NCBI GenBank assembly: GCA_031256095.1
Contig: JAIRRG010000197.1
Coordinates: forward strand, 1 to 12,453
DNA length: 12,453 nucleotides
Reading direction: 5' to 3'
Origin: Desulfobulbaceae bacterium
GTDB lineage: Bacteria; Desulfobacterota; Desulfobulbia; Desulfobulbales; Desulfocapsaceae
The notes under the pieces are model-generated. The model did not search any database. It saw only the letters and a program-made list of their open reading frames with translations, and was not told where the DNA came from. Made by a program: the position numbers and the translations under genes. This document shows positions 1 through 6,613 of the stretch, piece by piece; position 1 is the stretch's first letter, and each line of letters begins with the position of its first letter.

Positions 1-1
1 G

Positions 2-256
2 CAATTCGGCACCGAGATTGTCACCTCGGCGGATGGCTCGCTGGCCGGGCTGCTTGGCGCCTCGCCAGGGGCCTCGACGGCGCCGCCGATTATGTTGGAG
101 CTTTTGGACAAAGCTTTTCCGGGAAAATTTACCGGCCCCTGGCGTGCTACCCTTGACCGCCTGATCCCAACCCGTGCCGTCAAACTGAACAATGACGCGG
201 CGCTGGCGCGGAAAACCCTGGACAGCACGGCGGAAGCGTTGGGGCTGAAGGCATAA
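2..256 (+). CDS. mqo: Malate:quinone oxidoreductase, C-terminal part (5' end outside window)
   Basis: This is the last 84 codons of a membrane-associated flavoprotein that oxidises malate to oxaloacetate and passes electrons to quinone. The frame is open from base 2 to the TAA at 254-256. The visible peptide starts QFGTEIVTSADGSLAGLLGA and continues with SPGAST and PIMLELLDKAFP, which is the conserved C-terminal FAD-domain signature of MQO proteins. The tail after the DRLIP segment is slightly longer than in many homologues and ends in LGLKA. The gene converges on the dehydrogenase gene to its right, with only 40 bases between stop codons and no clear terminator hairpin there. The identification is from memory of the family; start and full length cannot be seen. 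Confidence 0.93.
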   Translation, partial: QFGTEIVTSADGSLAGLLGASPGASTAPPIMLELLDKAFPGKFTGPWRATLDRLIPTRAVKLNNDAALARKTLDSTAEALGLKA

Positions 257-296
257 TCCCAACAAGGTGTTTGTAGATGTGTTGCGCGAGACGCCC

Positions 297-1637
297 CTAC
301 CACTTTTGGATACTGCGCCCTCTGCCGATGCCGTAATAAGCCAGGCCATTTTCTTCTATCACGGCCGGGTCGTAGAGATTTCTGCCATCGAAGATCACCA
401 TATCTTTCAGGTGTTTTTTCAACAACGAGCAATCGGGCACGCGGAAATGCTTCCATTCCGTGACAATGATTAAAGCGTCGGCGCCCGGCAAGGCCGCCTC
501 TTTGGTGCCCATCAGCCGCAGATCGGGCCGGTTGCCGTAAAGCCGCTGCGCCTCCTCCATTGCCTCTGGGTCGAAGGCTTGGACCGTTGCCCCCGCTTGC
601 CACAGGCTTTCAAGCAGCACCCGGCTTGACGCCTCGCGCATGTCATCGGTGTTCGGTTTGAAGGCCAAGCCCCAGATGGCAAAGGTTTTCTTGGCGATGT
701 TGCCGCTGTAATGGCGGTTGATGAGCGTGAACAGTTTTTCTTTTTGCTTGCCGTTGACGGCTTCAACCGCTTGCAATAGCCTGGCCTGGTAGCCGACTTC
801 CTGGGCTGATCGCTCTAATGCCTTGACATCTTTAGGAAAACACGATCCACCATAGCCGCAGCCGGGATAGATGAACTGGTAGCCGATGCGCGGATCACTG
901 CCGATGCCCAGCCGCACCTGTTCTATATCGACACCTAAAAGTTCGGCTAAATTCGCCATCTCGTTGATAAAAGAAATTTTGGTCGCTAGCATACAGTTGG
1001 CGGCGTATTTGGTAAATTCGGCACTGCGTGTATCCATCAGGATCATCTTGTCATGGTTGCGGCTGAATGGCGCGTACAACTCCTTCATCTTTCGCCGCAC
1101 CTCATCGCTATCGCTGCCGACGATGATCCGGTCGGGACGCATACAGTCATCGACGGCTGAGCCTTCTTTCAAAAATTCTGGATTCGAGGCGACTTCAAAA
1201 GAAAGAGCAAGGCCGCGTTCCGCGAGAACGCCGGTGATTTTTTGCCGCACCTTGCCGGCGGTACCCACCGGCACCGTTGATTTGTTAACGACGATCTTGC
1301 GACCATCCATAAAACGGGCGATGACTTCGGCCACCGCCAGCACATGGCTGAGGTCGGCGCTGCCATCTTCGCCTGGCGGCGTGCCAACGGCAATGAAGAT
1401 GATTTCAGCATGAGCAACGCCCATTTCGGCGTCGGTGGTGAAAAGCAGACGGCCAGCCGCCACGTTGTCCCGCGTTATCTCGGCCAGGCCTGGCTCAAAG
1501 ATCGGGATGACGCCATTTTTCAGGTTGTTGATTTTTTTATCGTCGATATCGACGCAGCAGACTTCATGGCCAAAATCGGCCATCACTGCCGCCTGCACCA
1601 GTCCGACATAGCCAACTCCAAATACCGTTACACGCAT
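297..1637 (-). CDS. ugd: UDP-glucose 6-dehydrogenase
   Basis: It oxidises UDP-glucose to UDP-glucuronate with two NAD+, in the cytoplasm, for surface polysaccharide or lipid A sugars. The 446 residues match the usual family length. The N-terminal Rossmann motif GVGYVGL is at residues 7-13. KSTVPVGT lies at 119-126, PEFLKEG at 153-159, the active-site lysine segment EFTKYAANCMLA at 207-218, and the catalytic cysteine (C266) in GGSCFPKD at 263-270. The C-terminal UDP-binding part has WGLAFKPNTDDMREA at 322-336. The ATG at 1637 is preceded by GGAG (1643-1646) five bases away, so the start is well supported. The gene appears to be transcribed alone from the AT-rich region to its right. UDP-mannuronate or other UDP-hexose dehydrogenases share the fold, but the motifs favour UDP-glucose. 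Confidence 0.95.
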   Translation of the reverse strand: MRVTVFGVGYVGLVQAAVMADFGHEVCCVDIDDKKINNLKNGVIPIFEPGLAEITRDNVAAGRLLFTTDAEMGVAHAEIIFIAVGTPPGEDGSADLSHVLAVAEVIARFMDGRKIVVNKSTVPVGTAGKVRQKITGVLAERGLALSFEVASNPEFLKEGSAVDDCMRPDRIIVGSDSDEVRRKMKELYAPFSRNHDKMILMDTRSAEFTKYAANCMLATKISFINEMANLAELLGVDIEQVRLGIGSDPRIGYQFIYPGCGYGGSCFPKDVKALERSAQEVGYQARLLQAVEAVNGKQKEKLFTLINRHYSGNIAKKTFAIWGLAFKPNTDDMREASSRVLLESLWQAGATVQAFDPEAMEEAQRLYGNRPDLRLMGTKEAALPGADALIIVTEWKHFRVPDCSLLKKHLKDMVIFDGRNLYDPAVIEENGLAYYGIGRGRSIQKW

Positions 1638-1674
1638 GGCAACTCCAAATAGGCATTTTCTTAAAGGAAGTCTA

Positions 1675-1740
1675 ACAGGACATATCGGAATTATCCTGTA
1701 AAGTTCCAGATTGAAATTTTTTTTCTAATTAAAACAGGAT
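1675..1740. repeat. Three copies of ACAGGA in inverted arrangement upstream of ugd
   Basis: ACAGGA is at 1675-1680, its reverse complement TCCTGT at 1694-1699, and a third copy at 1734-1739. The second and third copies extend to a perfect 7-base inverted pair (ATCCTGT / ACAGGAT). The spacing between the first two half-sites (13 bases between) would suit a dimeric DNA-binding protein. All copies lie within about 100 bases upstream of the ugd start. That they form an operator is inference; chance occurrence in AT-rich DNA is possible. Confidence 0.35.
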
Positions 1741-1777
1741 ATTATTTGCAAAAATATCACCGAAACAAATATTAGAC

Positions 1778-1806
1778 TTGAACTTATTGAAAAACGTCGC
1801 TATCGT
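1778..1806 (+). promoter_or_regulatory. Candidate sigma-70-type promoter facing the cell wall hydrolase gene
   Basis: TTGAAC (1778-1783) and TATCGT (1801-1806) are separated by 17 bases, the ideal spacing, and match the consensus at four or more positions each. The region is AT-rich. Transcription would start near 1813 and leave a leader of about 160 bases before the hydrolase ATG at 1973. Confidence 0.45.
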
Positions 1807-1972
1807 ATGAGATATTAATCAAGTCGGTCATAAAATTCAACACATTGGGAGAGTTATTGGCCGAGCAAACCGGCAACAGGGCTAACCTGAACCTTTCATC
1901 CACGCTGCTTCGCTTCGCCCGTCTCGCAAGCTGTCCGCCCCTGCCGCCCATCAACCCAAGGAGAGAGTTATC

Positions 1973-2362
1973 ATGACGCTTCTCGAAGGATTGCTGTGGC
2001 TGACACTCAATGTCTACCATGAAGCCCGTTCCGAATCGCAGGTCGGGCAGGTGGCCGTTGCCCAGGTGACGTTAAACCGTGCCTGGACACGTCATGTCTC
2101 AGTCAAAGAAGTCATCACCGAGTCTGGCCAGTTTAGCTGGCTGTCGCGCAAAGAGCCTTTGCTCCCCGATGACCCCAAAGCCCTTCTCGCCTGTTTCCAT
2201 TCGGTTTATCTGGCCTTGGCCAGTAACGACATCACCGGCGGCGCCACTTATTATCACAACAAATACGTGACGCCGGGCTGGGAAGGCGCCTATCAGTACG
2301 TTACCAGCTACGGCGCCCACCGCTTCTATAAAGAGTGGAACAGCAAACGGAAGGGCGGTTGA
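1973..2362 (+). CDS. SleB-type cell wall hydrolase (Hydrolase_2 family), small, no signal peptide
   Basis: A 129-residue protein consisting of almost nothing but the SleB/CwlJ-like catalytic domain, which acts on peptidoglycan (lytic transglycosylase type in characterised SleB). The family signature is visible in order: the YHEAR segment with the likely catalytic glutamate E17, GQVAVAQVTLNR at 25-36, QFSW at 53-56, ATYYHN at 91-96 with PGW at 101-103, and GAHRFYK at 114-120. AAGGAG (1958-1963) stands nine bases before the ATG. No cleavable signal peptide or cell-wall-binding domain is present, since the hydrophobic N-terminus is part of the domain. Small stand-alone copies like this are common in phages and prophage-derived loci, where a holin or another route exports them. 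No other phage gene is seen here, so a prophage origin is only a possibility. Confidence 0.85.
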   Translation: MTLLEGLLWLTLNVYHEARSESQVGQVAVAQVTLNRAWTRHVSVKEVITESGQFSWLSRKEPLLPDDPKALLACFHSVYLALASNDITGGATYYHNKYVTPGWEGAYQYVTSYGAHRFYKEWNSKRKGG

Positions 2363-2369
2363 CCCGCCC
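2353..2369 (+). terminator. GC-rich hairpin over the hydrolase stop codon (weak terminator candidate)
   Basis: GGGCGG (2353-2358) and CCGCCC (2364-2369) form a perfect 6-base stem around a 5-base loop that includes the stop codon. There is no adjacent U-run on either strand; a T-rich stretch follows only after about 15 bases (2381-2392). It lies between two convergent genes, where a bidirectional terminator would be expected, but it does not meet the usual intrinsic terminator pattern. Confidence 0.35.
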
Positions 2370-2390
2370 ATTCCATGGCAGTTTCTGTTT

Positions 2391-3593
2391 TTAGGCGCGG
2401 GCGGCCTTTTTCAACGCCTCGCCCATCTGAGCAAGACGCTCATCGCTCAGTTTGACCGGAAGCTGGAAACCCAAACAGCGTTCGATATAGGCCGCCGACT
2501 GCGGCAAGGCGGCGGGATCGTAGATGTAGCGCCGTTTGCCGTGTGTGGTCAGCGGCCAGCCGTCGCGGCTGACGGTGGCTCCGGCGATTAAGTGTTCCCA
2601 TTTTGGATAATAATGCCAGGTGTTGGCGCCAAAGCAGGTGGCGGCGCATCCGGCTTTGGCCAGGATTTTGTTGACCCGCTGGCAGTGTTCGGCGCTGTCG
2701 AGGAAGAAACAAAGATGGGTGGCGGTATCGCCGGTTTCGTCGAGGATTTCCCGAAACTGGACGCCGGGCAATACCGCCGCCGCCTCTTTCAGCGCCGCCT
2801 TATTCTTCTTCTGGGCGGCGATGATCACCGGATCAAGCTTGGCCAGTTGCGCCAGGCCAATCGCCCCCTGGATTTCCATCATCCGGTAGTTGCTGCCGAC
2901 AAAACGCCGCTTCTCGCCGCCGCGCCCGCCGGGGTTCGGGGCGTGGTCATGGCCGTGGTCGTGGTATTCCGACATAGCCCGCCACAAATCGCCATCACTC
3001 GTGATGATCATGCCGCCTTCGCCGGTGGTCATGGTTTTCACCGAATCGAAAGAAAAGGTGCCGCAGGCGCCAAAGGTGCCGAGATGCTTACCGCCAAGCC
3101 GTCCGCCCGCCGATTGCGCCGTGTCTTCAAGCACCGGGATGCCGTGTTTGTCAGCGATGGCGATGATTTCTTTGATGCGCGCCTGCGCCCCCAGCATGTG
3201 CACCGGGATGATACAGCGGCTCTTGGCGGTGATTTTTTTCTCCAGGTCGCGCGGATCCATGTTCATGGTGGCATCGACCTCGGCGAAGACCGGCGTCGCC
3301 CCGACTTCGAGAACCGCCTCCCAGGTAGCGACGAAGGTGAAGCTTTGCGTGATCACCTCGTCGCCGGGGCCGATGCCCAAAGCGGCCAGCGCCACCTTCA
3401 GCGCCGCCGTGCCGGAAGTCACGGCCTGGGCAAAACCGGTGCCGCAGAAGGCGGCGAATTTTTCCTCGAAGGTCCGCACCTTATAAACGCCCTGGCGCTC
3501 ATTGGCGAATTCATAGCGAAACAGGACGCCTGTCTTCAGCACATCCTGAATTTCTTTTTCCTCTTCTTTGCCAAACACTTCAAAGCCGGGCAT
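2391..3593 (-). CDS. DegT/DnrJ/EryC1/StrS-family sugar aminotransferase, KdnA-like
   Basis: A PLP-dependent aminotransferase of the type that aminates keto-sugars, normally nucleotide-linked. With the start chosen here it has 400 residues, typical for the family. TSGTAALKVAL (59-69), LEDTAQSAGG (155-164, with D157 for the pyridine nitrogen) and SFDSVKTMTTGEGG (181-194, with K186 as the PLP lysine) are all present. The ATG at 3593 has AGGAG six bases upstream and gives the N-terminus MPGFEVFGKEEEKE; the frame stays open 29 codons further upstream, but that start lacks such a site. The MPGFE start and the YHDHGHDH segment (210-217) recall KdnA, which makes 8-amino-3,8-dideoxy-manno-octulosonate (8-amino-Kdo). 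This is from memory. The partner oxidase KdnB is not next to it, so the substrate remains open. Confidence 0.92.
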   Translation of the reverse strand: MPGFEVFGKEEEKEIQDVLKTGVLFRYEFANERQGVYKVRTFEEKFAAFCGTGFAQAVTSGTAALKVALAALGIGPGDEVITQSFTFVATWEAVLEVGATPVFAEVDATMNMDPRDLEKKITAKSRCIIPVHMLGAQARIKEIIAIADKHGIPVLEDTAQSAGGRLGGKHLGTFGACGTFSFDSVKTMTTGEGGMIITSDGDLWRAMSEYHDHGHDHAPNPGGRGGEKRRFVGSNYRMMEIQGAIGLAQLAKLDPVIIAAQKKNKAALKEAAAVLPGVQFREILDETGDTATHLCFFLDSAEHCQRVNKILAKAGCAATCFGANTWHYYPKWEHLIAGATVSRDGWPLTTHGKRRYIYDPAALPQSAAYIERCLGFQLPVKLSDERLAQMGEALKKAARA

Positions 3594-3626
3594 ATCGTTC
3601 TCCTGTTGTATTGGTAAAAGTCGCGG

Positions 3627-3648
3627 CAGGGCTACCGGCCCTGGGCCG
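3627..3648 (-). other. Hairpin-forming leader of the aminotransferase gene
   Basis: CAGGGC (3627-3632) and GCCCTG (3638-3643) give a 6-base GC-rich stem with a 5-base loop. Overlapping it, CGGCCC (3636-3641) and GGGCCG (3643-3648) form a second palindrome around a single central base. The two foldings are mutually exclusive and lie 34-55 bases upstream of the preferred ATG, on the transcript of the aminotransferase. A regulatory role is inference; no U-run follows. Confidence 0.3.
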
Positions 3649-3770
3649 TTGTAGCTGCTTTTCGCTCTATTAATCGGCACAGTCTCATCAAGAACACTAT
3701 TCGGCAGGTTGGTGACGGACGGGAAACGACGTTGATTAAATGGATCCGCTTACCGTCGGCATCTTTCCTT

Positions 3771-5060
3771 TTAATGTTTGAAAGAGCGCTGGCCGGTATA
3801 CATCATTGCCACCTGGGGGCGGGCCTCGTTACAGGCGATAATGGTTTCAAAATCGCGCTGCGAGCCGCCGGCCTGCAAAATGGCGGCGACACCCTGACGG
3901 ATGCCGACATCGGCGCCATCACGGAAGGGGAAAAAAGCGTCGGAAATCATGACGCTGCCGGGCAATCCGCCGCGGTCGGCCTGGGTTTGGGCGTCGATTT
4001 CCTCTTTTGCCGCTGGTGGGCGTTTGCCGTCGGCGATTTGCAGTTCCAGATCGGCATAGCCAATGCCATGGCGGTCAAAGCATAACATATCGGCGTATTT
4101 GATGTAGGCCTTATGGACGGCGATTTCGGCGACGCCGACCCGGTCCTGTTCTCCGGTGCCAATGCCCACTGTGCAGCCGTCCTTAACATACAGAACCGAA
4201 TTGGAGGTGACGCCGTGTTCAATCGCCCAGCCAAAAATCATATCGGCAATTTCGCCTTGGCTCGGCTGGCGCTCGCAGGCGTAGCTCTTGCCTTGCCAGG
4301 TGGCGGTCGCTACTTGCAAATCGCTGGCCGAGCGGATTGAATTGACCGCCGACTGCTGAACGATGATGCCGCCGTCGATCAGGCTTTTGAAATCGACGAA
4401 GCGGAATTTTTCGTATTCGGCCAGCCGGTCAATGCGGCTGAGGCGCAGGATGCGCAGGTTTTTCGCTTTTTGCAAGATATCGAGGCTGCCCGCTTCATAT
4501 TCCGGGGCGCAGACCACTTCCAGATAATTCGTCGCCAGCAGTTCAGCGGTATTTTTGTCGCAGGAACGGTTCAAAACCACGGCGCCGCCAAAGGCGGCAA
4601 TGCGGTCGCAACGTAGGGCACGGCTAAAGGCGTCAGCCAGGCTGGCGCCGTAGGCGGCGCCGCAGGGGTTGTTGTGCTTGAGGATCACCGCCGCTGGTTT
4701 GTCCATCAGATATTTGAGGATATTCAGGCCGTTATCGACATCGGTCAGGTTGATTTTGCCAGGATGCTTGCCCACCTGCGGCATGTCGGCGACGGTTAAG
4801 GCCGACACCAAACCATGGCCAGGTTTAATATACTCAACGCCGCCGAGGGCGAGATTGCCATTGACCAACTCATAGAGCGCCGCCTCCTGGCCTGGATTCT
4901 CGCCGTAGCGCAGGCCGCGCTCGTCAGTCGAGCCATCCGGTTGGGGAATCGCCCAGGTGCGTTTGTGGTAGGTCAGCTTTTGCTCGCCAAAGGAAATGAT
5001 TATCTCCAGCGGAAAATGATCGCCAAGAATTGTCGAATAGGCTTTTTTCAGATCGGCCAT
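3771..5060 (-). CDS. purH: Stand-alone AICAR formyltransferase (PurH AICARFT domain only)
   Basis: It transfers the formyl group of 10-formyl-THF to AICAR, the penultimate step of purine synthesis, in the cytoplasm. Its 429 residues contain only the transformylase part. Motifs are RYGENPGQ (51-58), KHNNPCGAA (128-136, with the K128-H129 catalytic pair), and a C-terminal SDAFFPFRDGADVG segment followed by a variant of the usual IxPGGSxRD element. The IMP cyclohydrolase domain that precedes it in bifunctional PurH (about 530 residues) is absent, and no such gene is visible nearby. Such split forms are known in some sulfate-reducing bacteria. An ATG at 5096 also opens the frame, but a predicted promoter would start transcription only about ten bases before it, and homologues as I recall them begin MxDLKK. 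The ATG at 5060 is therefore preferred, although its ribosome binding site is weak. Confidence 0.92.
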   Translation of the reverse strand: MADLKKAYSTILGDHFPLEIIISFGEQKLTYHKRTWAIPQPDGSTDERGLRYGENPGQEAALYELVNGNLALGGVEYIKPGHGLVSALTVADMPQVGKHPGKINLTDVDNGLNILKYLMDKPAAVILKHNNPCGAAYGASLADAFSRALRCDRIAAFGGAVVLNRSCDKNTAELLATNYLEVVCAPEYEAGSLDILQKAKNLRILRLSRIDRLAEYEKFRFVDFKSLIDGGIIVQQSAVNSIRSASDLQVATATWQGKSYACERQPSQGEIADMIFGWAIEHGVTSNSVLYVKDGCTVGIGTGEQDRVGVAEIAVHKAYIKYADMLCFDRHGIGYADLELQIADGKRPPAAKEEIDAQTQADRGGLPGSVMISDAFFPFRDGADVGIRQGVAAILQAGGSQRDFETIIACNEARPQVAMMYTGQRSFKH

Positions 5061-5112
5061 GGTTTTTTCAGGTGATAGGAGTTGTCGGGGAATCATCCGT
5101 TGGTCATTTTTA

Positions 5113-5140
5113 ATGATAGCCCAAAAACATTGTTCGGCAA
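5113..5140 (-). promoter_or_regulatory. Candidate sigma-70-type promoter of the AICAR formyltransferase gene
   Basis: Read on the minus strand, TTGCCG (5140-5135) and TATCAT (5118-5113) are separated by 16 bases. The -10 box matches consensus at five of six positions. Transcription would start near 5106, giving a leader of about 46 bases to the ATG at 5060. This is the clearest minus-strand promoter in the window and argues that the gene is transcribed independently of the ABC genes to its right. Confidence 0.5.
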
Positions 5141-5233
5141 AAGGAAATGTCTTTTTTCAGTCAATTATGGCGATGCTCACAGGTCCACTGGAAATTCGCC
5201 TCGGCAGTTGATAGCGTCGTTTGCGAAAAGTCT

Positions 5234-6613
5234 TCAAATTCCGGCGGCTCGCGCTTTCTCCGATGGGAAAAATAACGAGCGCCAGCGTAGGTAAAAGAGC
5301 CAGACACAAAGAGCGGCCTGTATCAAGGCGGAGGCAAGGGTTATTAACGAAGTGGAGTCAATGCTCCCGTGAATGGCGAAACCACCTGTGGTGGCGGCGG
5401 CGAGGGCAGTCACAGGGATGGAGTGGGAAAGCGGGGGAATGAAGAGCGAGAGATGCCCGCCGAATCGGAACAGAAGTGGTAAGAGGCCATAGGCAACGGC
5501 CAGGGAAACAACGGCGGCACCTTCGGCGCGGCTGGAGTTGCTGACAACAAGGTGAAGCCAAAATATCCAGGCGATGTCGCGGGCGACGAAGGCGCAGCAG
5601 CACAGGAAAATGATTAAATTGGGGATCACGTCCGAGGAAAGGAGTACCGCGACGATTCCCAGTCCGACAGCGATGACAAGACTCACGAGCCAGCCCAGTT
5701 CGAGATGCCGAGGCAGTCGTTTGCTCCGGTTGGCGGCAATCAGACGCAGCCACATGCCTTGATCTTTACGGACGGTGAAGAGCAGGAGGTAGCCGCTCAG
5801 GCCGATAGCGATGGAAGCGCCGGCGAAGAAAGAAGGCCAGCTCTCCCGTCCTTGGACAAAGCCAGCGCTCCAGGTGAGCCAGAAAAGCAGGAACAGCGGC
5901 CACCCCCAGAGGCGATTAGGCAGCATCAGTTCGCGCCGCATGGTTTCCCAAAGACCGATCAGCCCCCAAATAGCCAAGAAGACAAGGGTTGCCACGGTGA
6001 AATTCAGTGGATTGCAGTTGTAGCCCCACCAGAGAAGGGGAGAAGATGTGGTCAATGATTCTGGCAGGCCGTGAAAGGAGAAAATTACCAGTAGAAGGAG
6101 GACACATAGGCCGACGAGGCCGACGCGCGAATTGCTGCCCGATCTTTTGCGGCGTGCCAGCAGGATGGGTAACAGGGCTGAGATGTGCACAATCAAGGCT
6201 ACGCAGATCAGGCCAATGCCTTTGATAAGTGCCTCTGTAAGCGAATGTTCAAGCTGAAGCGCGCAAAATCCGGCAATGGCAAGCAGTATAACGCCGCCGT
6301 ACCAGGCGTAGATGGTGCCGCCGAAGAGCTTGCCCCAGATCATTTGCCAAGGGGTAAGCGCCGACAGGCGCTGGCTGTCCCAGGTGCCCTCGATGAATTC
6401 CTGGGATAAGGAGTTGCCTGCCTGGAAAAAGCCCCAGAGAATGGTGATGGCTATAAATCCGTAGACCGACAGGTAGAACAGTGCCGTCTCCGCGCTGGAC
6501 AACGGGGAGGAAACGGTTACCAGCAGCGCTACCAGTACGATCAGCGTCGGCATCAGTACGAGGTGGGCCGGGGAAATTTCCAGCCAGAGATTGCGCTTAA
6601 ATTCTGGATTCAT
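5234..6613 (-). CDS. ABC-2-type transporter permease, multi-spanning membrane protein
   Basis: A 459-residue hydrophobic protein with about 12 candidate membrane segments, partner of the ATPase encoded immediately upstream. The N-terminal half has the ABC-2 layout: a first membrane segment (about residues 18-36), a second (46-64), then a soluble stretch EGTWDSQRLSALTPWQMIWG, typical of the coupling region of these permeases. The start at 6613 is chosen because its ATG overlaps the ATPase stop as ATGA (6610-6613), indicating translational coupling. The frame is open further upstream, but that would run into the ATPase gene. Residues 160-166 (RRKRSGS) form a basic cytoplasmic loop. At roughly twice the size of a simple ABC-2 permease it may represent two six-helix halves fused. 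The substrate cannot be deduced. Confidence 0.87.
   Translation of the reverse strand: MNPEFKRNLWLEISPAHLVLMPTLIVLVALLVTVSSPLSSAETALFYLSVYGFIAITILWGFFQAGNSLSQEFIEGTWDSQRLSALTPWQMIWGKLFGGTIYAWYGGVILLAIAGFCALQLEHSLTEALIKGIGLICVALIVHISALLPILLARRKRSGSNSRVGLVGLCVLLLLVIFSFHGLPESLTTSSPLLWWGYNCNPLNFTVATLVFLAIWGLIGLWETMRRELMLPNRLWGWPLFLLFWLTWSAGFVQGRESWPSFFAGASIAIGLSGYLLLFTVRKDQGMWLRLIAANRSKRLPRHLELGWLVSLVIAVGLGIVAVLLSSDVIPNLIIFLCCCAFVARDIAWIFWLHLVVSNSSRAEGAAVVSLAVAYGLLPLLFRFGGHLSLFIPPLSHSIPVTALAAATTGGFAIHGSIDSTSLITLASALIQAALCVWLFYLRWRSLFFPSEKARAAGI

Larger units (their letters stand above)
1638..1972. other. Intergenic region between divergent ugd and cell wall hydrolase genes
   Basis: This 335-base stretch holds no gene I can support. 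Bases 1650-1850 are clearly AT-rich with an oligo-T tract near 1717-1724. Bases 1860-1960 return to GC-rich sequence without recognisable coding content. It contains a plausible plus-strand promoter (1778-1806), a repeated ACAGGA motif upstream of ugd, and the ribosome binding sites of both flanking genes. The nonamer GAGAGTTAT occurs twice (1849-1857 and 1963-1971), the second copy inside the hydrolase ribosome binding region. The long leader between the predicted promoter and the hydrolase start may be regulatory, but no known riboswitch was recognised. Confidence 0.6.

Noticed and set aside
1857..1976. A 39-codon plus-strand frame (TTG start) ending in a TGA that overlaps the hydrolase ATG
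   Set aside because: The overlap looks like coupling, but the start is a TTG only three bases from a purine run and the peptide is compositionally unremarkable, so a leader peptide cannot be supported.
1784..2020. A 78-codon minus-strand frame across the hydrolase leader
   Set aside because: It overlaps the start of the SleB-type gene, has no ribosome binding site that I can see and resembles no family.
2592..3617. A 341-codon open frame on the plus strand opposite the aminotransferase gene
   Set aside because: It is exactly antisense to a well-supported gene, has low-complexity, His/Arg/Gly-rich composition with no recognisable motif, and is explained by the high GC content of the third codon positions opposite.
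3594..3680. A 29-residue N-terminal extension of the aminotransferase
   Set aside because: A strong AGGAG site sits just before the internal ATG at 3593, and the MPGFE start matches the KdnA-like family as I recall it; the extension includes the hairpin leader.
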